Shown here: piece after piece, positions 7,901 to 15,313 of the stretch
Position numbering within the stretch: the stretch's first letter is position 1
How the letters are laid out: each line of letters begins with the position of its first letter
NCBI RefSeq assembly: GCF_041929845.1
Contig: NZ_JBHEEH010000006.1
Coordinates: forward strand, 62,001-126,000
Direction of reading: 5' to 3'
DNA: 64,000 bases
From: Paenochrobactrum pullorum
Lineage (GTDB): Bacteria > Pseudomonadota > Alphaproteobacteria > Rhizobiales > Rhizobiaceae
Translations under genes and position numbers: made by a program
Notes under the pieces: model-generated
What the model was told of the DNA's origin: nothing
Database searches by the model: none
The model's input: the letters and a program-made list of their open reading frames with translations, nothing else

Positions 7901-9136
7901 TCACTCTGCTTCTGCACGCGGATCAAGCTTAAAGGCTTCAGGTGTTGCACTGCGTTCCGGTGAAATGGTCGAGAACTGATCTTTTTCCTGACGTGGCACA
8001 GATTTGCGCACACGTGAGCGAAACAACACATAAACCGCAATAGAAATATGCGATACGGCAGTGATGGCAAAGAGTGCGGAGGGCCATAAATAATCCATCG
8101 CCGTTGCCGCAAGCAAGGGCCCCAGCATGGTACCAAAACCATAGAGCAACAATAAACCACTGGATATTTTGACAAAATTTTCCGATGTCGCATGATCATT
8201 GGCATGAGCCACCGCCACCGGATAAAGCGTATAAGCCAGTGCGCCATAACAAGCCGCAGAAATAATAATCATTGAACTGCTGTGCGGGCTCAACAAAAAT
8301 GTCAGCAAACCTACCATTGCGGCAAGGGTTGCCGTTCCGGCCAACACATAGCGCCGGTCAATCAAATCTGAAATGCGCCCGACGGGGATCTGCATCAATG
8401 CGCCGGCGGCAATGGTTGCCGACACCATCAAGGCAATCTGTACATTGGTGATACCGGATTTTGCACCATAAACCGCGCCCAATGTGCCCCATGCCCCATT
8501 GGCGATGCCCACCAAAATACAACCGACAAAAGACGCCGGTGAATTGCGGAACAAGGCTTTGAGATCAAGCTGCACTTCAGTTAGCGGTTTAGGGCTGCTG
8601 GCAGTGGAAATCGCAATCGGAATGAGCGACAGACAAAAGAAAATACCGGCAAACATAAAGAGATGATCGGAGCGGATATCACCGGCAGAAACCAACATTT
8701 GTCCGGTCACGGTCGCCCCGTAGTTGACCATCATATAAAGACCAAAAATCTTACCTCTGCTTTCATTGCTGGCGCGTTCATTCAGCCAGCTTTCGATCAC
8801 CATGAAAGCGCCTGCCATCGAAAAACCCGTAAATGTGCGCAAAGCTATCCATGTTGTAACATCAACATAAATGCCGGATAAAAGCGCGATGATCGCAGCC
8901 GACGCTGCAAAAGTACCAAAGGCGCGCACATGGCCGACACGGCGCACCAAACGTGGCGCGAATAAACAGCCAGCCACAAAACCGCCCGCCCATGTAGTTC
9001 CAAGCAGCCCCAGCGATGTCACCGAAAACCCTTCAGCACCACCACGAAGCGGCAACAAAAGCCCGTGCAATCCCGAACCCATCAGCAAAAAAGCTGTACC
9101 AAATAACAGAGCCAAAACCTGAACATAAATGCGCAA
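7901..9136 (-). CDS. MFS transporter (YcaD-like)
   Basis: A 411-residue inner-membrane protein with about twelve hydrophobic segments in the two-bundle layout of the major facilitator superfamily. The loop after TM2 carries the APRLVRRVGHVRAF motif, resembling the MFS motif A, and TM4-5 contain the FTGFSMAGAFMVIESWLNE stretch typical of the YcaD group. The substrate cannot be predicted; relatives are annotated as drug or sugar transporters. It stands alone between a 15-bp perfect inverted repeat upstream of its start and a hairpin-rich gap downstream. The C-terminal tail is hydrophilic. Confidence 0.85.
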   Translation of the reverse strand: MRIYVQVLALLFGTAFLLMGSGLHGLLLPLRGGAEGFSVTSLGLLGTTWAGGFVAGCLFAPRLVRRVGHVRAFGTFAASAAIIALLSGIYVDVTTWIALRTFTGFSMAGAFMVIESWLNERASNESRGKIFGLYMMVNYGATVTGQMLVSAGDIRSDHLFMFAGIFFCLSLIPIAISTASSPKPLTEVQLDLKALFRNSPASFVGCILVGIANGAWGTLGAVYGAKSGITNVQIALMVSATIAAGALMQIPVGRISDLIDRRYVLAGTATLAAMVGLLTFLLSPHSSSMIIISAACYGALAYTLYPVAVAHANDHATSENFVKISSGLLLLYGFGTMLGPLLAATAMDYLWPSALFAITAVSHISIAVYVLFRSRVRKSVPRQEKDQFSTISPERSATPEAFKLDPRAEAE

Positions 9137-9178
9137 AAGAATATTCCTAATTTTCAGTCGTTATTTGATTTGAAGTTA

Positions 9179-9213
9179 TGGCAAAATCACCATCAATTAT
9201 GGTGATTTTGCCA
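9179..9213. repeat. Perfect 15-bp inverted repeat upstream of the MFS gene
   Basis: Arms 9179-9193 and 9199-9213 are exact complements around a 5-nt loop. No T-run follows on either strand. It lies 43 bp before the MFS start and 63 bp after the DUF1192 stop, so it may be an operator, a terminator lacking a U-tract, or an RNA stability element. Confidence 0.8.
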
Positions 9214-9276
9214 GTCAAAAATATTTATTTACTGCGAGATGCGCATTTATTTTTATTCTGATTCACATTGATTGGA

Positions 9277-9468
9277 TTAATAACGAAACAATGCTTCCGC
9301 TTGTTCGCGGCTGCTGCCCCGTAGGCCGTGTTCCTCCCGCAGGCGGTCAATTTCCTGATGAAGCTGCTCGATCAGTTGCTCAATATCCGAAACAGATAGC
9401 TCCGAGAGATCATCGCCGATACTGTATCTATGATGAAGCTCGATGGTTTCTTCCAGAAAGCCGGACAT
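9277..9468 (-). CDS. DUF1192 family protein
   Basis: A 63-residue acidic helical protein of the alphaproteobacterial DUF1192 family, recognisable by GDDLSELSVSDIEQLIEQLHQEIDRLREE and the C-terminal S-x-x-A-E-A-L-F-R motif. The ATG at 9466-9468 is chosen over one 30 bp upstream because it follows a strong AGGAG site with 7-nt spacing. Its role is unknown; the heptad pattern suggests a short coiled coil. It is on the minus strand upstream of the MFS gene and is probably a single-gene unit. Confidence 0.85.
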   Translation of the reverse strand: MSGFLEETIELHHRYSIGDDLSELSVSDIEQLIEQLHQEIDRLREEHGLRGSSREQAEALFRY

Positions 9469-9625
9469 GGTATACTCCTCCAAGTCAATATCCGTCACCC
9501 AACAGGCTGTAGCTGTCTTTCACGACCCCTTAAAAGCCAGCACACAAATACTTATCATACCTCAATAAGCCGATTTAGCACCCCTAAAATTGCCCCGGTT
9601 ATTTTAAAGCAATCAGGAGATCAAA

Positions 9626-10630
9626 ATGCATCCGTCATACCCTTCGAAAATGCAGGCAATTGAAATTAAAGAAGCAGGTAGCCCTGATGTTTTGAGCCTG
9701 ATAACCCGCGACATTTCTGAGCCGAAAGAGGGAGAAATTCTGGTACACGTGCATGCGGCCGGCGTTAATCGTCCTGACGTGTTACAACGTCTTGGCCAAT
9801 ACGCCCCGCCCGAAAGTGCCTCCGATATTCCCGGCCTTGAAATTGCCGGTAAAGTGGTGGCTTTGGGTGCGCAAACTAGCCGCTATCAGATCGGCGATAA
9901 AGTCTGCGCGCTTCTGGCTGGTGGCGGTTATGCTGAATATGCGGTGGTGCATGAAAGCAACGCTTTGCCGGTGCCGCAAGGTTTCAGCTATGAAGAAGCG
10001 GCCTGTATTCCCGAAACTTTTTTCACCGTCTGGCACAATGTCTTTGAACGCGGCAATTTAAAGGGTGGCGAAGTCTTTTTGGTGCATGGCGGCACCTCCG
10101 GTATCGGCACTACAGCTATTCAACTGGCAAAAGCTTTCGGCGCTTTCGTTATTGCCACGGCGGGATCAGATGACAAATGCGAAGCCTGCATGAGACTTGG
10201 CGCAGACATTGCCATCAATTACAAAACGCAAGATTTTGTCGAGGCCGTCAAAATCGCTACCAAGAGCAAAGGTGCGGATGTGATTCTCGATATGGTTGGC
10301 GGCGATTATGTCGACCGCAATTATCAGGCTGCCGCTATGGACGGCCACATTGTGCAAATCGCCTTTCTCAATGGTGCCAAATCCACCGCCAATTTTGCTC
10401 GGTTAATGACCAAACGCCTGACCCATACCGGCTCTACTTTGCGCGCGCGCTCGGTAGAATTTAAAGCAAACATTGCCGCGGCACTGGAAGCTGAAGTCTG
10501 GCCACTGCTTGAAAAACGGCTAGTCGCACCGGTTATGGATCAAAGTTTTACACTTGCAGATGCTCATCTTGCCCATAAGCGCATGGAAGACGGTAACCAT
10601 ATTGGCAAAATCGTTTTGAAAATTCTTTGA
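9626..10630 (+). CDS. NAD(P)H-dependent quinone oxidoreductase (PIG3/zinc-free MDR family)
   Basis: A 334-residue medium-chain dehydrogenase/reductase of the zeta-crystallin/PIG3 type, which reduces quinones or enals with NADPH. The N-terminal GroES-like domain contains HAAGVNRPDVLQRLGQY near residue 43. The Rossmann motif HGGTSGIGTTAIQLAKAFGA is near residues 153-172, and the ADVILDMVGGDY block follows. The zinc ligands of alcohol dehydrogenases are absent. The start at 9626 has a CAGGAG site; a second ATG lies nine codons in (MQAIEIKEAG) and could be the true N-terminus. It is a single gene. Confidence 0.9.
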   Translation: MHPSYPSKMQAIEIKEAGSPDVLSLITRDISEPKEGEILVHVHAAGVNRPDVLQRLGQYAPPESASDIPGLEIAGKVVALGAQTSRYQIGDKVCALLAGGGYAEYAVVHESNALPVPQGFSYEEAACIPETFFTVWHNVFERGNLKGGEVFLVHGGTSGIGTTAIQLAKAFGAFVIATAGSDDKCEACMRLGADIAINYKTQDFVEAVKIATKSKGADVILDMVGGDYVDRNYQAAAMDGHIVQIAFLNGAKSTANFARLMTKRLTHTGSTLRARSVEFKANIAAALEAEVWPLLEKRLVAPVMDQSFTLADAHLAHKRMEDGNHIGKIVLKIL

Positions 10631-10635
10631 TAAAC

Positions 10636-10693
10636 ACGGCAGTTTTTCGTCAAAATAAGCCCGCTTTCTTGGATTTAAATGAAAAACTGCCGT
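10636..10693. repeat. 13-bp inverted repeat with a 32-nt spacer
   Basis: Arms 10636-10648 and 10681-10693 are exact complements, starting 6 bp after the quinone oxidoreductase stop. No T-run follows the right arm. It may be a long-loop terminator or a processing element. Confidence 0.6.
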
Positions 10694-10853
10694 ATCTCAT
10701 CACCAAAGTTGAAGATAAACAATGTCACTTGATGCAAGGGTTTTCTTGCCGACTTGCAAATAAACATATATATAGGATTTGAATTTCCCGGAAATTGTGG
10801 TTTTTGCCCACGTCCCGCGCTACCGGAGCGGACGAACAAGAGGATTATATCTA

Positions 10854-11546
10854 ATGGCCACCCAGCTTCTTATGCCGAAAGCAACGGCCGTCTGGCTTGT
10901 CGACAATACAGCGCTGTCTTTTGACCAGATAGCAAACTTCTGTCGTTTGCACCCGCTTGAAGTCAAAGCCATTGCAGATGGCGAGGCTTCGCAGGGCATC
11001 AAAGGTCTGGATCCAGTCATCACTGGCCAGCTATCGCGCGAAGAAATTGCACTCGGTGAAAAAGATATCAACCACCGTCTGAAATTGTCGGAACCTAAAG
11101 TACGTGTACCTGAGCCAAAGCGCAAAGGTGCCCGCTATACACCTTTGTCAAAGCGTCAGGATCGCCCGAACTCCATTCTTTGGCTGGTTCGCAATCATCC
11201 TGAACTAAAAGATGCGCAGATTTCCCGCCTTCTCGGCACCACGAAATCCACCATCGAACAGATTCGCAACCGCACCCACTGGAACTCAGCCAACCTGACA
11301 CCAATGGATCCGGTTACACTCGGCCTCTGCTCCCAGATTGATCTGGATATTGAAGTTGATCGTGCAGCCCGCAACCGTCCGGCTGATGCAGCGATTGATC
11401 CGACATTGATGCCAGCAACTGCCACTGAAAATGCACAATATCATGGTGGAGCTGCTGAAGAAGAAGAGCTGGATGCTGAAAAAGTATTCGCTAAGCTTTC
11501 TTCGCTTAAAGGCTCTGCATCAGATGATGAAGAAGAAGAAATTTAA
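10854..11546 (+). CDS. trcR: DUF1013 family cell-cycle transcriptional regulator TrcR
   Basis: A 230-residue protein of the alphaproteobacterial DUF1013 family, whose Caulobacter member is called TrcR. It has an N-terminal segment MPKATAVWLVDNTALSFDQIA and a helix-turn-helix-like region DAQISRLLGTTKSTIEQIRNRTHW near residue 123. The C-terminus is strongly acidic (DDEEEE). The frame is open 25 codons upstream, but the ATG at 10854 follows an AGAGGA site and begins with the family sequence MATQLLMPKA. It is monocistronic, ending at a strong terminator. The regulatory role is by family, not shown here. Confidence 0.9.
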   Translation: MATQLLMPKATAVWLVDNTALSFDQIANFCRLHPLEVKAIADGEASQGIKGLDPVITGQLSREEIALGEKDINHRLKLSEPKVRVPEPKRKGARYTPLSKRQDRPNSILWLVRNHPELKDAQISRLLGTTKSTIEQIRNRTHWNSANLTPMDPVTLGLCSQIDLDIEVDRAARNRPADAAIDPTLMPATATENAQYHGGAAEEEELDAEKVFAKLSSLKGSASDDEEEEI

Positions 11547-11556
11547 TTGATTTTTT

Positions 11557-11593
11557 AAAAAGCCGGAACATTTTAAATGTTCCGGCTTTTTTT
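11557..11593 (+). terminator. Terminator after trcR
   Basis: A 12-bp stem (11561-11572 with 11576-11587) has a very tight loop, flanked by A and T runs. Confidence 0.9.
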
Positions 11594-11627
11594 AATGCCT
11601 CACGTCACTTCATTTCAAAAAAAGATA

Positions 11628-11658
11628 CAAAAAAACCCCGCTTGAAGCGGGGTTTTTT
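11628..11658 (-). terminator. Terminator after fba
   Basis: CCCCGC/GCGGGG stem (11636-11641 with 11647-11652). The A-run 11628-11635 reads as eight Ts on the minus strand, 13 bp beyond the fba stop. Confidence 0.9.
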
Positions 11659-11670
11659 AATTCAGGCTTA

Positions 11671-12696
11671 TCAGCCGGCATTTTCGAGAGCTTCGCTCCA
11701 CTTACCTTCAGCAGCCAGGCCATTCATGCGGGCACGATGTGCAAAGGCTTTCTGACCAGCAGCAACATTTTCAGCCTGACCGCCCCAAGCTTTCAGAGCT
11801 GCAGCCTGCAATGCACGGCCATAAGAGAAGGTCAGGTTCCAAGGCATATCAAAGCCTGCATTCATCGCATTGAGGTTTGCGGTTGCTTCAACATCTGACT
11901 GACCGCCGGAGAGGAATGCAATACCCGGAACAGCAGATGGCACATTGGCCTTCAGGCAACGAACAGTCTTTTCTGCGATTTCAGCAACTGATGCCTTACG
12001 GGCATTTTTACCATCAATGACCATGTTTGGCTTGAGGATCATACCTTCGAGCTTCACACGTGCATCATAGAGTTCATTGAAAACAGATTTGAGAACTGCA
12101 TCGGTCACTTCATAGTTGCGGTCGATGGAATGATCACCTGGAACGCCGTCCATCAGAATTTCAGGCTCTACGATTGGAACAATGCCAGCTTCCTGACAAA
12201 GCGCTGCATAGCGAGCCAAAGCTTGTGCGTTCTGCTTGATCGCGCCATAAGTTGGCAGCGCAGAAGAAATCGAGATAACAGCACGCCATTTGGCAAACCG
12301 TGCACCCAGTGCATAATATTCGGTCAAACGTTCGCGTAGACCATCCAGACCTTCGGTGATGGTTTCACCTTCAAAACCTGCCAATGGTTTGGCACCCATA
12401 TCCACTTTAATACCAGGAATGCTGCCTGCATTACGCATGATATCGACCAATGGTGTGCCGTCTTTAGCTTTCTGACGCAGGGTTTCGTCATAAAGGATAA
12501 CGCCGGAGATATGGTTCTTCATCGCATCATCAGCGCGGAACAGCATTTCGCGGTAATCGCGACGTGCATCTTCCGTTGATGTTACATTGATGGAATCGAA
12601 GCGTTTCTTGATTGTGCCGGAGCTTTCGTCGGCCGCAAGAATGCCCTTACCACTTGCCACCATGGCAATTGCAATATCTTCAAGACGTTCGGTCAT
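11671..12696 (-). CDS. fba: Fructose-bisphosphate aldolase, class I
   Basis: A 341-residue class I aldolase (Schiff-base type) interconverting fructose-1,6-bisphosphate with glyceraldehyde-3-phosphate and dihydroxyacetone phosphate. The catalytic lysine is in LEGMILKPNMV (about K222), the class I signature. GKGILAADESSGTIKKRF near residue 17 and SGGQSDVEAT near the C-terminus are also diagnostic. The ATG at 12694-12696 is 9 nt from an AGGAG site and is preferred to a TTG two codons earlier. It lies last in tkt-gap-pgk-fba but is separated from pgk by 257 bp that hold the pgk terminator and a 21-bp palindrome, so it probably has its own promoter. Confidence 0.96.
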   Translation of the reverse strand: MTERLEDIAIAMVASGKGILAADESSGTIKKRFDSINVTSTEDARRDYREMLFRADDAMKNHISGVILYDETLRQKAKDGTPLVDIMRNAGSIPGIKVDMGAKPLAGFEGETITEGLDGLRERLTEYYALGARFAKWRAVISISSALPTYGAIKQNAQALARYAALCQEAGIVPIVEPEILMDGVPGDHSIDRNYEVTDAVLKSVFNELYDARVKLEGMILKPNMVIDGKNARKASVAEIAEKTVRCLKANVPSAVPGIAFLSGGQSDVEATANLNAMNAGFDMPWNLTFSYGRALQAAALKAWGGQAENVAAGQKAFAHRARMNGLAAEGKWSEALENAG

Positions 12697-12779
12697 ACCC
12701 AAAAACTCCTGTAAAAGTTAGCTTGGTTTGCCGATAGCAGAACTGGCAGATAAAACAAATGCCCGCCAACTATTTGAAA

Positions 12780-12800
12780 CGATTGAAATAATTTCAATCG
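12780..12800. promoter_or_regulatory. Perfect 21-bp palindrome upstream of fba, candidate operator
   Basis: CGATTGAAAT and its exact complement flank a single central base (12790). It lies about 85-105 bp before the fba start and after the pgk terminator. Its AT-rich centre resembles a binding site for a dimeric regulator. A TTGAAA hexamer inside it could be a -35 element, but the matching -10 is weak. Confidence 0.55.
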
Positions 12801-12894
12801 ATTTAGTTTGAACAAGTTTTTTTAATAATCGTTAAACTGCAACAGATTTGATCCACAGGCTAATTCCATCCGGATTGTAAAGCGAGCATAAAAT

Positions 12895-12924
12895 AAAAAA
12901 ACCCCACCGAAAAATCCGGCGGGG
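12895..12924 (-). terminator. Terminator after pgk
   Basis: On the minus strand CCCCGCCG pairs with CGGTGGGG (one G-U) around a short loop, then seven Ts follow. The mismatch seen on the plus strand indicates it works for pgk. Confidence 0.88.
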
Positions 12925-12953
12925 CCTGTCTTCTAAACTTGTCTGAAAACTGA

Positions 12954-14144
12954 CTATGCTTTCAGTGCATCCACACCCGGCAAAGGTTTGCCTTCCATCC
13001 ATTCAAGAAAAGCACCGCCTGCAGTAGAGATATAAGTGAAATCATCGGCAACCTTGGCATGGTTCAAGGCTGCAACAGTATCACCGCCGCCACCAACGGA
13101 TACCAACTTGCCCTGACGGGAGCGCTCTGCCACATGGCGGGCAATCGCAACAGTTGCAGCATCAAACGGATGCAATTCAAACGCACCGAGCGGACCATTC
13201 CAGATCAGGGTAGAGGCATCATCAATAACGGACGCAATACGCTCAACCGACTGCGCGCCCACATCCAGCATCATACCGTCTGAAGGGATCGCATCCACGC
13301 CATAGGTCTGATGCGGCGCATCGGCTGCAAAATGCCATGCGACGACTGCATCAACCGGTAGCACTATCGCGCATTTGCTTGTTTCAGCCTTTGCCATAAT
13401 GGCGCGCGCTGTATCGGCCAGATCATGCTCGCACAAAGATTTGCCAACATCGTGGCCAAGAGCGGCAAGGAATGTGTTGGCCATACCACCACCGATCACC
13501 AGCGCATCTACCTTTTCAATTAGGTTGGAAAGCAAATCAAGCTTGGTGGAAACTTTTGCTCCGCCAACAATGGCCACAACCGGACGCACCGGTGCGCCGA
13601 GACCTTTTTCCAGTGCTTCCAATTCGCCCTGCATAGCGCGACCGGCAAAACTCGGCAGGATATGCGCCAAACCTTCGGTGGATGCATGGGCGCGGTGCGC
13701 TGCTGAAAAAGCATCATTGATATAGATATCGCCATTTGCGGCAAGCGCCTTGGCAAATTCCACATCGTTCTTTTCTTCGCCTTTGTGAAAACGGGTGTTT
13801 TCAAGCAGCAAAACATCACCGTCATTCATGACGTTAACAGCGTTGCTTGCCTTTTCACCAATGCAATCTTCCGCAAAAGCGACTTTCAAGCCCAGTGCTT
13901 TATGCAATGCGCTAACCACAACTTTCAGTGAAAATTCTGCAACTGCCTCACCTTTCGGACGACCGAAATGCGCCAGCAAAATGGTTTTGGCACCTTTTTT
14001 ATGCAGTTCCTGAATGGTTGGCAAAATGCGCTCGATGCGGGTGGCATCGCTGACCTGACCGTCGGCAACAGGCACGTTGAGATCAACGCGTACCAGAACC
14101 CGTTTGGACTGAACATCAACATTGTCGAGAGTGCGGAAAGTCAT
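12954..14144 (-). CDS. pgk: Phosphoglycerate kinase
   Basis: A 396-residue monomeric kinase catalysing ATP formation from 1,3-bisphosphoglycerate. The signature RVLVRVDLNVPVADGQ is near residues 15-30, substrate-binding arginines occur in HFGRPKG and NTRFHKGEEKND, and the nucleotide-binding GGGGDTVAAL is near residue 355. Length is normal. It lies between gap and fba on the minus strand with a terminator-like hairpin on each side, so read-through versus independent transcription may be tuned. An AGAGAG ribosome-binding site precedes the start. Confidence 0.97.
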   Translation of the reverse strand: MTFRTLDNVDVQSKRVLVRVDLNVPVADGQVSDATRIERILPTIQELHKKGAKTILLAHFGRPKGEAVAEFSLKVVVSALHKALGLKVAFAEDCIGEKASNAVNVMNDGDVLLLENTRFHKGEEKNDVEFAKALAANGDIYINDAFSAAHRAHASTEGLAHILPSFAGRAMQGELEALEKGLGAPVRPVVAIVGGAKVSTKLDLLSNLIEKVDALVIGGGMANTFLAALGHDVGKSLCEHDLADTARAIMAKAETSKCAIVLPVDAVVAWHFAADAPHQTYGVDAIPSDGMMLDVGAQSVERIASVIDDASTLIWNGPLGAFELHPFDAATVAIARHVAERSRQGKLVSVGGGGDTVAALNHAKVADDFTYISTAGGAFLEWMEGKPLPGVDALKA

Positions 14145-14173
14145 CGGTTTTCTCTCTGTCTTTAAAACTAATG

Positions 14174-14210
14174 AAAAACGCCCCTTTCATTCAAAAGGGG
14201 CGTTGATTTT
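14174..14210 (-). terminator. Terminator-like hairpin between gap and pgk
   Basis: A GC-rich stem (ACGCCCCTTT with AAAGGGGCGT) is followed by five Ts on the minus strand, immediately after the gap stop codon. It would reduce read-through into pgk. Confidence 0.85.
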
Positions 14211-14213
14211 ATC

Positions 14214-15221
14214 TTAGAGGAACTTAGCCATCGCAACAGCAGTGTCGCTCATGCGGTTTGAGAAGCCCCATTCGTTGTCGTACCAGGTCAGGATGCGCAC
14301 CATGGTGCCATCGATCACTTTGGTCTGGTCCATGTGGAATACGGATGAATGCGGATCATGATTGAAGTCGGTTGATACCAACGGTTCATCAGTGTAGCCT
14401 AAAATGCCTTTCAGACGGCCATTGGCAGCTTCACGGATTGCATTGTTGATTTCTTCAACAGTGGTTGCACGCTTGGCAACGAAAGTCAGATCAACGACAG
14501 ATACATTTGGCGTTGGTACACGGATTGCAACACCGTCCAGTTTGCCTTTCAGCTCCGGCAGAACCAGACCAACGGCTTTAGCTGCACCGGTTGAAGTCGG
14601 GATCATCGATAAAGCTGCCGCACGTGCACGGTAGAGGTCTTTGTGCATGGTGTCGAGGGTTGGCTGATCACCGGTATAGGAGTGAATGGTGGTCATGAAG
14701 CCGTGGTCAATACCAACAGTTGCATCCAGAACCTGTGCCACTGGCGACAAGCAGTTGGTGGTGCAGGAAGCGTTGGAAACAACCAGATGATCTTTGGTCA
14801 GCTTGTCATGGTTCACGCCATAAACAACAGTCAGATCGGCATTGTCGGCTGGTGCGGAAACGATAACGCGCTTGGCGCCGGCTTCCAGATGCGCTGCGGC
14901 TTTATCGCGTGTTGCGAAAATGCCGGTGCATTCCAGCGCGATATCAACGCCTTCTTCTTTCCAAGGCAGTTCGGCAGGGTTGCGAACCGCATGAACTTTG
15001 ATCGGACCATAGCCCACATCAATTGTATCACCATCAACAGTGACTTTAGCCGGAAAACGGCCATGAACACTGTCATAGCGCAACAAATGCGCATTGGTTT
15101 CAACTGGGCCCAAATCATTGATCGCAACGACCTGAATGTCGGTGCGGCCTGATTCAACGATGGCACGAAGGACATTACGGCCAATACGACCAAAACCATT
15201 AATTGCGACGCGAACTGCCAT
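14214..15221 (-). CDS. gap: Glyceraldehyde-3-phosphate dehydrogenase, type I
   Basis: A 335-residue NAD-dependent GAPDH. The N-terminal Rossmann motif AVRVAINGFGRIGRNVLRA is at residues 2-20, the catalytic cysteine lies in SNASCTTNCL (about C153), and the C-terminal WYDNEWGFSNRM is present. The frame continues 25 codons upstream, but MAVRVAINGFG is the usual family start. It is the second gene of tkt-gap-pgk-fba. Both neighbouring gaps contain strong hairpins. D33-L34 after strand 2 (VAINDL) fits NAD rather than NADP preference, which is inference. Confidence 0.97.
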   Translation of the reverse strand: MAVRVAINGFGRIGRNVLRAIVESGRTDIQVVAINDLGPVETNAHLLRYDSVHGRFPAKVTVDGDTIDVGYGPIKVHAVRNPAELPWKEEGVDIALECTGIFATRDKAAAHLEAGAKRVIVSAPADNADLTVVYGVNHDKLTKDHLVVSNASCTTNCLSPVAQVLDATVGIDHGFMTTIHSYTGDQPTLDTMHKDLYRARAAALSMIPTSTGAAKAVGLVLPELKGKLDGVAIRVPTPNVSVVDLTFVAKRATTVEEINNAIREAANGRLKGILGYTDEPLVSTDFNHDPHSSVFHMDQTKVIDGTMVRILTWYDNEWGFSNRMSDTAVAMAKFL

Positions 15222-15266
15222 TTTATCTCTCATCTTCCGGGTGGGTTGATTAAAAATCTGCGTGTC

Positions 15267-15296
15267 TTGCGGGGTTGTTTGAAAACCACCCCGCAA
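15267..15296 (-). repeat. Hairpin between tkt and gap
   Basis: Arms TTGCGGGG (15267-15274) and CCCCGCAA (15289-15296) lie in the 92-bp gap. There is no T-run after it on the minus strand, so mRNA processing or stabilisation is as likely as termination. Confidence 0.6.
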
Positions 15297-15313
15297 TCAA
15301 TCACTTCGCTGTT

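Noticed and set aside
7674..7979. 101-codon plus-strand frame in the hairpin-rich gap
   Set aside because: It runs into the MFS gene on the opposite strand and crosses several inverted repeats. No start signal or family is seen.
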